64,000 bases of DNA from Paracoccus aminophilus JCM 7686 (lineage in GTDB: Bacteria; Pseudomonadota; Alphaproteobacteria; Rhodobacterales; Rhodobacteraceae). The notes under the pieces were generated by a model, which saw only the letters and a program-made list of their open reading frames with translations, did no database searches and had not been told where the DNA came from. The position numbers and the translations under genes were made by a program. Each line of letters opens with the position of its first letter. Within the stretch, counting starts at the first letter, position 1. The stretch spans positions 2,144,001 to 2,208,000 of the forward strand of contig NC_022041.1 of the NCBI RefSeq assembly GCF_000444995.1. Direction: 5' to 3'. Positions 10,935 to 19,739 of the stretch are shown one piece after another.

Positions 10935-12326
10935 ATGTCCGGGCGAATCATGATCGTGGATGGGGTTCCGACCAATCGGATCGTCATGAAGGTGCGGCTT
11001 GCCGCAGCCAGCCATGACGTGACGGCGGTCGGCTCGGGGCAAGAGGCTTTGGACCGACTGGCGGCTGACCTGCCGCGCATTGTCGTCATCGGCAGCGCGC
11101 TTCCGGATTATCCCGCAGCCGAACTCTGCCGCGCCCTGCGTCGCCGCCCCGGCGGGCAAAGCTTTGCGATCCTGGTGCAGGCCACCAATGGTCAGGGGGC
11201 CGAGGCGCTTCATGCCGGCGCGACCTGTCTCTTTGACCCGCAAGATGACGAACACACCCTGCTCGCCCGGATCCGCTCGCTGCTCCGCGAAATGCCCGAC
11301 AGCGCCGAGGCAGAGACCTCGGGCGCGGGCTGGCAGATCACGGCCGAGCCGGTGCGTCAGACCCGGTTGCGCGCCGTCTTCATTGCCGATCAGATCGGTA
11401 CCGGCCTCAGCTGGCGCTATGCGCTGCAAGATCATCTCGGCTGCGACATTGATCTGCGTGATCCGGAACGCGCGCTGTCCGAAGCGCAAAGCGGCCCGAG
11501 CGCGGATCTCTATCTGATCGCCGCCGATATCCAACGTCGCGGCGACGGTCTCCGCCTGATGGCCGAACTGCGCTCGCGTCCGCTGTCGCGCGAGGCGGCT
11601 TTCCTCGTCGTCGTGCGCCCTGATCGCAGCGATCTGACCGCAATGGCGCTTGACCTCGGTGCGGCTGATGTTCTGCCCCATGCGCTGATCGATCGCCCGA
11701 CCGCGGCCGAGGCCGGGCTGCGCATTCAGGCGCAGATCTCGCAAAAGTTGCTCTCGGATCGCCGCCGTCGCGAGGCGCGGCGCAATCTGGTCTGGGCGAT
11801 GACCGACCCGCTGACCGGGCTTTATAACCGACGTTTCGCCATGCCGCGACTGCAGGACATGATCGCGCGCTCTGCCGAAGACGGCAAAGGCGTGGCGGTA
11901 CTCGCGCTCGATCTTGACCGGTTCAAGCGGGTGAATGACGGCTTTGGCCATGCCGCAGGGGATCAGACCCTCATCGCGGTCGCTGAACGGCTGCGCGACG
12001 CGCTGCCCCCCGACGCGCTGATTGCCCGCATTGGCGGCGAAGAGTTCATCGCCGCCGCCGTCATTCAAAGCCCAGACGAGGCACAGGCCTTGGCCGAAGC
12101 CCTACGCTGCGCCATTGGCGAAAGCCCGATCCATGTCGAAGGCGACGATGCCGCCATTGAACTGGTGATGACTGTCTCGGTCGGCGTGGCGGTGATGGTT
12201 GCTGGCAGCCCGACCAAAAGCCTGACGCCGGAGCTCTTGCTCGCCCGCGCGGATCGTGCTTTGCTGATCGCGAAGTCTCAGGGGCGCAATCGCATTGTCG
12301 TGGCGCCGCAGGGGCTTGCCGCGTGA
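10935..12326 (+). CDS. PleD-like GGDEF diguanylate cyclase with degenerate receiver
   Basis: The 463-residue protein has the PleD layout: receiver 1 (residues about 3-120), a second receiver-like adaptor (about 145-270) and a GGDEF domain (about 285-455) with an intact GGEEF active loop at 367-371 and the substrate motif LTGLYNRR. It should make cyclic di-GMP. However, receiver 1 has lost the chemistry of a phosphorylated switch: the second acidic residue is Gly10 (IVDGVPTN), the acceptor position 53 is Gly (VVIGSALP), and the switch Thr and Lys are Gln and Asp. I also do not see an RxxD inhibitory site at the usual spacing before GGEEF. The start at 10935 is preferred over an upstream Met because MSGRIMIVD begins the receiver fold. 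Confidence 0.88.
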   Translation: MSGRIMIVDGVPTNRIVMKVRLAAASHDVTAVGSGQEALDRLAADLPRIVVIGSALPDYPAAELCRALRRRPGGQSFAILVQATNGQGAEALHAGATCLFDPQDDEHTLLARIRSLLREMPDSAEAETSGAGWQITAEPVRQTRLRAVFIADQIGTGLSWRYALQDHLGCDIDLRDPERALSEAQSGPSADLYLIAADIQRRGDGLRLMAELRSRPLSREAAFLVVVRPDRSDLTAMALDLGAADVLPHALIDRPTAAEAGLRIQAQISQKLLSDRRRREARRNLVWAMTDPLTGLYNRRFAMPRLQDMIARSAEDGKGVAVLALDLDRFKRVNDGFGHAAGDQTLIAVAERLRDALPPDALIARIGGEEFIAAAVIQSPDEAQALAEALRCAIGESPIHVEGDDAAIELVMTVSVGVAVMVAGSPTKSLTPELLLARADRALLIAKSQGRNRIVVAPQGLAA

Positions 12327-12440
12327 CACATCCGAAGGGCGCAAATTTACCTGCGACCTTTCGCCATCCTTCCGGCCTCCTCCTTCACTTCCCGGTCCGA
12401 CAGGACTATGTTGGCACCAGATTGAAGAGGATCATGTGTG

Positions 12441-12863
12441 ATGTCACAGACTCTAGCGAACGACGAAGTTAACGACCGCCCCCTCAAACCGGCTCTTCTG
12501 CGTGGCGCCCTTGGCCGCTGCCCGGCTTGTGGTGAGGGCAAGCTCTTTGACGGATTTCTGAAAGTCAGAGACACCTGTGCCCATTGCGGCGAAGATCTGC
12601 ACCACCAGCGCGCCGATGACGGCCCGGCCTATCTGACCATCCTGTTGGTGTCGCATATCGGGGCGCCGCTGCTTCTGGCGATCTACATGATGTATCGCCC
12701 CTCGGCGATGATGATGCTCGTCACCTTCTCGATCGGCGCGATTGTCATGTCGATGCTTTTGCTTCCGCGCATCAAAGGCGCTTTCGTCGGCTTCCAATGG
12801 GCCCGGCGGATGCATGGCTTTGGCGACGAGCACCACGACGAAGCGGCCCTGACCGCCAGATGA
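12441..12863 (+). CDS. DUF983 membrane protein
   Basis: This is a small inner-membrane protein of about 140 residues with two CxxC pairs at its N-terminus (GRCPACGEGK and DTCAHCGEDL) that look like a zinc ribbon. Two transmembrane helices follow (about residues 68-86 and 92-110). The family (DUF983) is widespread in alphaproteobacteria near cytochrome oxidase assembly genes elsewhere, but no such neighbours are here and the function is unknown. A GTG at 12438 directly precedes the ATG at 12441; either could be used. Its stop overlaps the NUDIX gene. Confidence 0.78.
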   Translation: MSQTLANDEVNDRPLKPALLRGALGRCPACGEGKLFDGFLKVRDTCAHCGEDLHHQRADDGPAYLTILLVSHIGAPLLLAIYMMYRPSAMMMLVTFSIGAIVMSMLLLPRIKGAFVGFQWARRMHGFGDEHHDEAALTAR

Positions 12864-13561
12864 ACGAGACGGCCGCCGCGCAAGCTCCGATCCGCGATGC
12901 CGCGACGGTGGTCGTCCTTGATCGGACGGCACCGGGCGGGCCTTCGGTTCTGATGGGTCAGCGCGGCAAGGCTGCCGCCTTCATGCCGTCGAAATATGTC
13001 TTCCCCGGTGGCGCTGTCGATGCCGGGGACAGCAATGCCGCGCTTGAGGGCGCGATTTCCGAAGCCTCCGCCCGTCGGCTCGCGCTCGAACCCCGGGATG
13101 GATCCTCCGTCACCGCCCATGCCCTTGCCGCCGCCGCTTTGCGCGAATTGGCCGAGGAAACCGGCCTGATGATCGGCAAGTCCGGCGCCGCCCCCGCAGA
13201 TTGGGAGCGCTACATTGAGGCCGGTCTCGGCCCCGATCCCTCGGGTCTGATCTTTTTCTTCCGCGCGATTACGCCGCCGATGCGTCCGCGCCGCTTCGAT
13301 GCCCGCTTTCTGCTGCTTGATGCCGAAGCGATTCACGGCGATCGCCGCGATTTTTCGCAAGCCTGTGACGAGCTTTCTCACCTGCATTGGGTCCCGATTA
13401 CGCAGGCGCGGCGGCTGGACCTGCCCTTCATCACGGAAGTCGTTCTGGCCGAGGTGGGCGCTCTGGTCGCAGAGGCAGGCGATGGCGCTTTGGCCGAACC
13501 TGCCTCTGTTCCGTTCTTCGACAATCGCAGCGCGGTGCCGCGTTTCATGCGGATCGCTTAA
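12860..13561 (+). CDS. NUDIX hydrolase
   Basis: This predicted nucleoside-diphosphate-linked hydrolase has 233 residues. The Nudix box is split by a long insertion: GG of FPGGAVDAGD near residue 50, and the catalytic helix ALRELAEETGL near residue 96. This arrangement resembles the NUDT7/NUDT19-like CoA or acyl-CoA hydrolases, so CoA derivatives are possible substrates, but that is inference. The ATG at 12860 overlaps the DUF983 stop (ATGA), which fixes the start. It converges with the enoyl-CoA hydratase gene and the two stop codons overlap by two bases. Confidence 0.85.
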   Translation: MNETAAAQAPIRDAATVVVLDRTAPGGPSVLMGQRGKAAAFMPSKYVFPGGAVDAGDSNAALEGAISEASARRLALEPRDGSSVTAHALAAAALRELAEETGLMIGKSGAAPADWERYIEAGLGPDPSGLIFFFRAITPPMRPRRFDARFLLLDAEAIHGDRRDFSQACDELSHLHWVPITQARRLDLPFITEVVLAEVGALVAEAGDGALAEPASVPFFDNRSAVPRFMRIA

Positions 13562-14328
13562 CGACCCGTAAAAACCGGCGCGCGCTTTTCGAGAAAAGCA
13601 TCGACGCCTTCAGTGAAATCAGCACTACACCCCAGACCGCCCTGTAGCCGTGCCTCGACACGCAGCTGCGCCTCAAGGTCATTGACCGCCGACGCCGCCA
13701 ACGCTTCGCGCACCGCGAGAAAGGCCGTGGTCGGGCCATTGGCGAGATGGCGCGCGCGCGCCGCGACCCGGTCCGCAAATTCGCCATCGGGCGCGGTTTC
13801 CCAGATCATGCCCCAGTCAGCCGCCTGCCGTGCCGAGATCTTATCGGCGAAAAGCATCGCGCCCGCTGCCCGCGCCATGCCGATCGAGCGCGGCAGGATA
13901 TAGGTCCCGCCCGCATCGGGCAGCAGGCCGATCTTGGTGAAAGCCTGAATGAAAGAGGCCGATTCCGCCGCGATCACCACGTCAGCGGCCAGCGCGAGAT
14001 TGGCGCCTGCGCCCGCCGCCACGCCGTTCACCGCCGCGATCACCGGCACTGGCGCGTTGCGGATCGACCAGAGCATCGGCTCATATTCGTCGCGCAGCGT
14101 CGCCTCCAGATCAGCCGCCGAGGCCTTATCGCCCAGATCCTGCCCCGAGCAAAACGCGCGGCCCTTGCCCGTGATCACCGCGCAGCGCACGCCCTCGGGC
14201 AAAGCGCCCATCGCCGCCGCGATCTCGCGCCGCATGGTCGAGCTCAGCGCGTTCATCACCTCGGGCCGGTTCAGGCTGATCGTGGCGACGCCGTCCTGGA
14301 CCTCGAATTCAATGCTTTGATAGGACAT
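13558..14328 (-). CDS. Enoyl-CoA hydratase/isomerase family protein
   Basis: This 256-residue crotonase-fold enzyme forms its oxyanion hole from AFCSGQDL (near residue 59) and NGVAAGAGANLALAAD (near residue 100). At the position of the second hydratase glutamate it has LLPDAGGTY with an Asp, the pattern of PaaG-type 1,2-epoxyphenylacetyl-CoA isomerases and delta isomerases rather than classical hydratases with two Glu. No phenylacetate genes are in view, so the substrate is open. It follows ccmH by 66 bases on the same strand. Confidence 0.85.
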   Translation of the reverse strand: MSYQSIEFEVQDGVATISLNRPEVMNALSSTMRREIAAAMGALPEGVRCAVITGKGRAFCSGQDLGDKASAADLEATLRDEYEPMLWSIRNAPVPVIAAVNGVAAGAGANLALAADVVIAAESASFIQAFTKIGLLPDAGGTYILPRSIGMARAAGAMLFADKISARQAADWGMIWETAPDGEFADRVAARARHLANGPTTAFLAVREALAASAVNDLEAQLRVEARLQGGLGCSADFTEGVDAFLEKRAPVFTGR

Positions 14329-14394
14329 TATCCCTCCTCATCCATCGCGCCGAAGCTGGCCGCTTTTGGCACCGGGGGAAAGCGGAACTTTGCG

Positions 14395-14853
14395 TCAGTC
14401 CCGCATGATCTCTTTCAACCGCTCGCTTTCGGCGCGGCTGAGTGCCTCCGGCGTCGCCTCGGTCGCATTGCGCGAGCGCAGGAAGCGCCAACCGATCAGA
14501 AGCGCGAGCACCGCCATGACCGGCCCGGCGAGCCAGAGGATCCAGTTCAGCCCCTTGGCCGGTGGCTCGAACAGCACGAACTCGCCGAAGCGATCGGTAA
14601 TCGCCGTCACCGCTTGCTGATCGGTATCGCCCGCCACCAGCCGCTCGCGCAGGTAAAGACGCAGATCGCGGCTGATCGGGGCATTCGAATCGTCTATGGT
14701 TTCGCCCTGACAGACCGGGCAGCGCAAGATCTTCGAGATCTCGCGCGCCCGCGCCTCAAGCGCGGGATCCGAGAGGATTTCATCGGGCTGGACCGCGAAA
14801 GCAGGCAGAGCGATAAGCAGCGACAGGCAAAGGAGAAGCGCGCGCATGATCAT
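14395..14853 (-). CDS. ccmH: Cytochrome c maturation protein CcmH
   Basis: CcmH keeps apocytochrome c haem-site cysteines reduced for haem ligation at the periplasmic face. The 152-residue protein has a signal peptide (about residues 1-20), the redox motif in LRCPVCQGETIDDSNA, the helical periplasmic domain, and a C-terminal membrane anchor (WILWLAGPVMAVLALLIGW). It overlaps ccmF by four bases (ATGA) and forms the end of the ccm unit. Confidence 0.93.
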   Translation of the reverse strand: MIMRALLLCLSLLIALPAFAVQPDEILSDPALEARAREISKILRCPVCQGETIDDSNAPISRDLRLYLRERLVAGDTDQQAVTAITDRFGEFVLFEPPAKGLNWILWLAGPVMAVLALLIGWRFLRSRNATEATPEALSRAESERLKEIMRD

Positions 14854-16820
14854 TCCGCCGGGGTTGCTTGCGGCCGGGGCTGCGCCTGACGCCGCGCGCC
14901 TGCCGCAACCCGGTAACGCCGATCCGACAGCGACAGGAACCCGCCAAGCGCCATCAGCGTCGCACCAAGCCAGATCCAGCTGGCAAACGGCTTGATATAG
15001 CTGCGCACCGCCCAGCCGCCATTGGTCTGCTTGTCGCCGATCACCAGATAGATGTCGCGGAAGACCCCGTTCTGGATCGCAGCCTCGGTCGTCGGCATGG
15101 CCTGAACCGGATAGAACCGCTTCTCGGGATACATCACGGCAATTCTCTTGCCGCCGCGATCGACATGCATGGTCGCCACGGTCGCGGTATAGTTCGGCCC
15201 CGGCACCTCGTTGACGGCATCGAGCGTGATCTCATAGCCATCGACCTCGAAGCTCTGACCAATCTGCGCCACGCGAATGTCCTCGACCTGCCAGGCCATA
15301 AGCAGGCTGACCCCGATGAAGGTCACGCCAAGCCCGGCATGGGCGACCGCTTTGCCCCAATCGGCACGCGGCAAGCGACCCAGACGAGCAAAGCCCGAGT
15401 TTCCGGTCCGCTGCCACAGATCGGCGGCAGCGCCCGCGATCAGCCAGCTGCCGAGCCCGGCGCCGATCACCGCCAGCGCGGATTTCCCGGTCGAGACCGC
15501 GAAGACCAGCGTGGCGACAGCCAGCGCGAACAGCAGCGCGCCGCGCAAGGGGGCGAGGGTCTTGGCGATCTTGCCGCGTTTCCACGGCAGGATCGCCCCA
15601 ATCGGCAGGATGATTGCCAGAACCACCATGAAGGGCGTGAAGGCCTTCTCAAAGAAGGGCGTGCCGACCGAGAGAACCCGGCCCCAGACCAGCTCGGCGA
15701 TCAAAGGCCAGACCGTGCCGATAAAGACGACGAAGGCCGAAACCGCGAGCAGAATATTGTTCAGGACCAGCGCGCCTTCGCGCGAAACCGGGGCAAACAT
15801 GCCCTTGGCCTGCATGGCCGCTGCGCGGGCGGCATAAAGCGTCAGCGCACCCCCGACGAAAAACGCAAGGATCGCAAGAATAAAGACGCCGCGTTTCGGG
15901 TCATTGGCAAAGCTGTGGACCGAGGTGATCACGCCCGAGCGCACGATGAACGTGCCGATGAGCGAGAAGCCAAAGGCCATGATCGCGAGAAGGATCGTCC
16001 AACTTTTGAGCACCTCGCGCTTCTCGACAACGATGGCCGAATGCAGCAGCGCCGCCGCGAGCAGCCAAGGCATGAAGCTGGCGTTCTCGACCGGATCCCA
16101 GAACCAGAAGCCGCCCCAGCCAAGCTCATAATAGGCCCACCACGAGCCCATCGCGATGCCGATGGTCAGGAAGACCCAGGCGCTCAGCGTCCAAGGCCGA
16201 ACCCAGCGGGCCCAAGCGGCATCGACCCGGCCCTCGATCATCGCGGCGACCGCGAAGCTGAAGGCCATGCTCAGCCCGACATAGCCGAGGTAAAGGAACG
16301 GCGGATGGAAGGCGAGCCCGGGATCTTGCAGCAGCGGGTTCAGGTCGCGGCCGTTGAAGGGCGCGGGCGACATCCGCCAGAACGGGTTCGAGGTGAACAG
16401 AATGAAGGCGTAAAACGCTACTCCGATCGAGGCCTGAACTGCCAGCGCGCGGGCGCGCAGCTTGGGCGGAAGGTTCGGGTCGAAGGTGGCGGCCGCGGCA
16501 CCGAAGAGCGCAAGGATCAGCACCCAGAGCAGCATCGAGCCCTCGTGGTTCCCCCAGACGCCCGCGACTTTGTAGAGCATCGGTTTGGCGGTATGCGAGT
16601 TCTCATAGACTAGCAGAACCGAGAAATCCGAGACCACGAAGGAATAGGTCAGCGCGGCGAAAGAGATGGCAACAAGCCCGAATTGCGCGATCGCGGCCGG
16701 ACGTGCGGCCTCGATCCAGGGGCTCCAGCCGCGTGAAGCGCCGATCAAGGGCACGATCATCTGAAAGATCGCGACGGCGAATGCGAGAATGAGGGCGAAA
16801 TGGCCGATTTCGGCGATCAT
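14850..16820 (-). CDS. ccmF: Haem lyase CcmF
   Basis: CcmF transfers haem from holo-CcmE to apocytochrome c. The 656-residue polytopic protein has the WWD haem-handling region (YYELGWGGFWFWDPVENAS at about residues 232-250) and many transmembrane segments. It is co-directional with ccmE but separated from it by the endolysin and holin genes. A 125-base gap upstream of its ATG may carry its own promoter, so ccmF need not depend on transcription through the lysis genes. Confidence 0.95.
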   Translation of the reverse strand: MIAEIGHFALILAFAVAIFQMIVPLIGASRGWSPWIEAARPAAIAQFGLVAISFAALTYSFVVSDFSVLLVYENSHTAKPMLYKVAGVWGNHEGSMLLWVLILALFGAAAATFDPNLPPKLRARALAVQASIGVAFYAFILFTSNPFWRMSPAPFNGRDLNPLLQDPGLAFHPPFLYLGYVGLSMAFSFAVAAMIEGRVDAAWARWVRPWTLSAWVFLTIGIAMGSWWAYYELGWGGFWFWDPVENASFMPWLLAAALLHSAIVVEKREVLKSWTILLAIMAFGFSLIGTFIVRSGVITSVHSFANDPKRGVFILAILAFFVGGALTLYAARAAAMQAKGMFAPVSREGALVLNNILLAVSAFVVFIGTVWPLIAELVWGRVLSVGTPFFEKAFTPFMVVLAIILPIGAILPWKRGKIAKTLAPLRGALLFALAVATLVFAVSTGKSALAVIGAGLGSWLIAGAAADLWQRTGNSGFARLGRLPRADWGKAVAHAGLGVTFIGVSLLMAWQVEDIRVAQIGQSFEVDGYEITLDAVNEVPGPNYTATVATMHVDRGGKRIAVMYPEKRFYPVQAMPTTEAAIQNGVFRDIYLVIGDKQTNGGWAVRSYIKPFASWIWLGATLMALGGFLSLSDRRYRVAAGARRQAQPRPQATPAE

Positions 16821-16945
16821 GGCTGTCTCCGGGAAGATTGAGCGGAAGATAGCCCGATGGCGGTCTCGGGACCAGACCCGGCGTGCAGTCAGGATGTCAC
16901 AGCATCGTCACGGCTCTGGTCCGCATTTTCGCGATATTTAGCGGT

Positions 16946-17449
16946 TTACTGCTGCGCCCAATCGCGCAGCGCAGCATTATCAGAGAAATCTGATCCCGCC
17001 GTGACCGTGGCGACCTCAGCCTCCTGCGGCTTGGCCTTCGGCTGTGGGACGCTGCGGCTGCGGAAATAATGGGCCTCGCGCGCGCCAAAATAGAAGCTGA
17101 TGATCGCGCCGAACAGCCACCAGAGCGGCTCGGGCACCAGGCCCAACCCCTCCATGCGCAGGCTGAAACCGGCCGGATCTGCCATCGCATAGACAAAGAG
17201 ACTGAGCGTTCCCAAAGTCAGAACGGGCCGAGGAAGCCTGTTCAATCCATTGACAAGACGGTCAAAAAATCCATCTCGAAGCGCCGCGAACTCTGCGCCA
17301 TGTTCGGTGATGGCGCGGGCATAGGCCTCTTCTTCCAGCTCCAGCCGCCGGGTCGCATTGACCTGAAAGACCTCGGCCAGATTGGTCGCCGCATTCGCCA
17401 CTGCCGAGACCGGCCCGCCCATCCCGATAACCCGTTCGATCACGCCCAT
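16946..17449 (-). CDS. Holin of gene-transfer-agent type (three TM helices)
   Basis: This is a predicted lysis holin of 167 residues that would form holes letting the adjacent endolysin reach the cell wall. It starts MGVIERVIGMGGPVSAVANAA, has an amphipathic N-terminal region, a hydrophobic stretch around PVLTLGTLSLFVYAMA and another around PLWWLFGAIISFYFGARE, and a charged C-terminal tail. This matches the GTA_holin_3TM family as I recall it. The start at 17449 lies inside the end of the endolysin gene (10-base overlap), so the two are translationally coupled. In Rhodobacter capsulatus the equivalent pair releases RcGTA particles and is encoded away from the capsid cluster. Confidence 0.82.
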   Translation of the reverse strand: MGVIERVIGMGGPVSAVANAATNLAEVFQVNATRRLELEEEAYARAITEHGAEFAALRDGFFDRLVNGLNRLPRPVLTLGTLSLFVYAMADPAGFSLRMEGLGLVPEPLWWLFGAIISFYFGAREAHYFRSRSVPQPKAKPQEAEVATVTAGSDFSDNAALRDWAQQ

Positions 17450-18051
17450 TTTGCAATCCTCATCCGGTGCTCTGCCGCTGTCAGGTGATATTTGGGCGAG
17501 ATGAATTCTTCGGCGCGCCGGATCCAGCCGCCCTTCTCGCCGGTCGTGGTGCGCGCATATTTGCGCGAGGCGGGTCGGCTGTCGGCGAGCGCGTAATAGT
17601 AGTTTCGACGCGCGATCCCGTAAGCGTCCCCGAGATGTCCCGGCGCGGCCTTTGCTGCCGCGCGCGCCGCCGCCAGCGTCTTCGGGCCGATCAGCCCATC
17701 GTCCTTGGCCGCAAACCCCATGCGCGTAACCAGCCGTTGCAGCAACTTGACCGCCATCGAGCCGCTGTTGACATACATGTCGAAGACGCTCGCCCAAAGG
17801 GTCTCGGGCAGCTCGCCAAGACCCGGTTTGCGAAAATAATGCTCGATGAAAATCGCCTGTGCCTGAGCGGCGGACAGGGCTTTCACATCCGCAACGTCAA
17901 TCTTGCCGTCGCGCGTCAGGTCCAGCCCAAGACGGCGCATCGTCGCCAGGCTGACGCCATATTTGGTCGCGCCGCCGGGATCGTTCGGATCATTGACGAA
18001 GCCCCCTTCGCGCGCGACGATCTCTGTCGCAATCTGCTCCACGCTTTTCAT
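17440..18051 (-). CDS. Glycoside hydrolase family 108 endolysin
   Basis: This 203-residue muramidase would cleave peptidoglycan during release of phage-like particles. The catalytic Glu lies in the family signature REGGFVNDPNDPGGATKYGV (residues 14-33), followed by a C-terminal peptidoglycan-binding-like region (GLIGPKTLAAARAA). There is no signal peptide, consistent with export through the overlapping holin. Pairing with a GTA-type holin and a CtrA box at 18097-18112 fits gene-transfer-agent lysis. It lies between ccmE and ccmF, an unexpected place for a lysis gene. Confidence 0.88.
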   Translation of the reverse strand: MKSVEQIATEIVAREGGFVNDPNDPGGATKYGVSLATMRRLGLDLTRDGKIDVADVKALSAAQAQAIFIEHYFRKPGLGELPETLWASVFDMYVNSGSMAVKLLQRLVTRMGFAAKDDGLIGPKTLAAARAAAKAAPGHLGDAYGIARRNYYYALADSRPASRKYARTTTGEKGGWIRRAEEFISPKYHLTAAEHRMRIAKWA

Positions 18052-18096
18052 GCCGCCCCCTTGCTTTTGGCAAGTCGGCAGGGTGCAAGTCAGCGT

Positions 18097-18112
18097 TTAA
18101 CCATTGCTTAAC
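18097..18112. promoter_or_regulatory. Perfect CtrA box upstream of the endolysin-holin pair
   Basis: The sequence TTAACCATTGCTTAAC matches the full CtrA consensus TTAA-N7-TTAAC without mismatch. It lies 46-61 bases upstream of the endolysin ATG at 18051, in the 96-base gap after ccmE. CtrA is the known activator needed for GTA release genes in Rhodobacter; direct control here is inferred from the site alone. Confidence 0.78.
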
Positions 18113-18147
18113 CGGGCGCGCGTTGCCAAGCGCCCGGACAGCTCGGC

Positions 18148-18591
18148 TCAGGAGTTCGGATCGACGTAGACGCCCTGTTTCTTCAGCGAGTCGACGACCT
18201 CTTTCGGCATATAGCTTTCGTCATGCTTGGCGAGAATCTCGGTCGCGACAAAGGTGTCGCCGACCATCTGCCCGGTGGCGATCATGCCCTCGCCCTCGCC
18301 GAAGAGATCGGGCAAAACGCCGGTGAAGCGAACCGGCACGCTCGCGCCGCCATCGGTGACGCGGAAGGTGATCGTCTCGCCCGCACCGCGCACCAGCGTG
18401 CCATCCTCGACCAGACCGCCCAGCCGGAAAACCTCGCCGTCATGGGGCGGCATTTCCGAAAGCTGCGCCGGAGAACGATAGAGATTGATGCCATCGCGAA
18501 AGCCGTAACCGATCAACCCGACCGCCAGCACAAGCGCGACAGCGGCGGCAATTAAGATCTGGATGCGACGTTTCTTTTTCAGGCTTTTCAT
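18148..18591 (-). CDS. ccmE: Haem chaperone CcmE
   Basis: CcmE binds haem covalently in the periplasm and passes it to CcmF. The 147-residue protein has one N-terminal signal-anchor helix (residues about 10-30), an OB-fold domain, and the haem-binding His in LAKHDESYMP near residue 122. It follows murI by 18 bases on the same strand and precedes the lysis cassette. Confidence 0.95.
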   Translation of the reverse strand: MKSLKKKRRIQILIAAAVALVLAVGLIGYGFRDGINLYRSPAQLSEMPPHDGEVFRLGGLVEDGTLVRGAGETITFRVTDGGASVPVRFTGVLPDLFGEGEGMIATGQMVGDTFVATEILAKHDESYMPKEVVDSLKKQGVYVDPNS

Positions 18592-18609
18592 ATCGTTCTC
18601 GTATAAAGT

Positions 18610-19422
18610 TCAGGCGCTTTCGAACCTGATCCCATGGCGCAGGAATTGCGTGGCTTTGCCCGAAACGCGGTCAGGATCGCCGGTGGTCAGATAGGCCGAG
18701 CGGGTGCCGCTGCCGGTGAACTCGGGCCGCCGCTGCAAATAGTCGTCAAGGCTCTCGGCCACAAGATTGGCTTGCGAGTAAACTTTGACCTCCGCGCCCA
18801 AGGCCTTCTGGAAGGCTGCTTGCATCAGCGGGTAATGGGTGCAGCCGAGGATCGCCGCCTCGGGATGCGGCATGCGGCGCTTGAGCGCCTCGACATGGGA
18901 CTGGACCAAAGCCTCGGCCAAGAGCTCATCGCCCTGCTCGATCGCATCGACGACGCCCGCGCAGGGTTGGGCCTCGACATCGACGCCGATGGCGCGAAAG
19001 GCGAGCTCGCGCTGGAAGGCGCGGCTGGCGACGGTCGCCGGGGTCGCGAAAAGCGCGACATGCTTGACCTCGACCTCACGCGGGGGGGTATTATCGCCCC
19101 ATTGGCGCTCGGTCAGCGCCTCGATCAGCGGCACGAAGACGCCCAACACGCGCTTGTCCTTGGGCAGCCAGCTTTCCTGCATCCGCCGCAGAGCCGCCGC
19201 GCTCGCGGTATTGCAGGCCAAGATCACCAGATCACAACCCTCATCCCAGAGCCGCTCGACGCCTTTGCAGGTCAGATCGTAGATATCGTCGGAATCGCGC
19301 ACGCCATAGGGCGCATGGGCATTGTCGCCATAATATACCAGCGGCAGATCGGGCAGACGGGCGGCAATGGCCTCGTGCACCGTCAGCCCACCAAGTCCCG
19401 AATCAAATACTCCGACCGCCAT
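18610..19422 (-). CDS. murI: Glutamate racemase
   Basis: This enzyme makes D-glutamate for peptidoglycan. The 270-residue protein starts [15 protein letters not shown] and has the two catalytic cysteines in the motifs [11 protein letters not shown] and [10 protein letters not shown]. The start at 19422 is preferred because the family begins there; a further 29 codons upstream stay open without similarity. It appears to head the murI-ccmE transcription unit. Confidence 0.93.
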   Translation of the reverse strand: MAVGVFDSGLGGLTVHEAIAARLPDLPLVYYGDNAHAPYGVRDSDDIYDLTCKGVERLWDEGCDLVILACNTASAAALRRMQESWLPKDKRVLGVFVPLIEALTERQWGDNTPPREVEVKHVALFATPATVASRAFQRELAFRAIGVDVEAQPCAGVVDAIEQGDELLAEALVQSHVEALKRRMPHPEAAILGCTHYPLMQAAFQKALGAEVKVYSQANLVAESLDDYLQRRPEFTGSGTRSAYLTTGDPDRVSGKATQFLRHGIRFESA

Positions 19423-19739
19423 CCGCGCCTCCTCGCTTTGATGGCGTGTTTTAGGACCAATCAGCCGGAAGTGCCATGATTTCCGACGGCGGCGGTCACT
19501 TGGTCGCAATCAGGCCACCAGAGGACTTGCCGGTCAAAGCAGGACCAAGCCCATCAGAAACTGAATGATTGCGCTAACACAGAATCGCCACTTTGGTCTG
19601 ATAAACTTGTCCAGAGTTTAGGTCAGTCACAATGCCGTATGGCGATAAAATCAGGTGATTTCCGCTGTATTGTTTCAACTGGTCTTCGTGCTAAGGGTTG
19701 CACAAGACGCATGGCTGATAAGACAAGAAAGCAAAAGAC
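19423..19739. other. Divergent promoter region between murI and a LysR gene
   Basis: These 317 bases contain no convincing gene. They must hold the promoters of murI (minus) and the LysR regulator (plus) and probably an autoregulatory LysR site, but I could not pick out a clear T-N11-A dyad or -35/-10 pair. The stretch from about 19560 is visibly richer in A and T than the surroundings. Confidence 0.5.
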
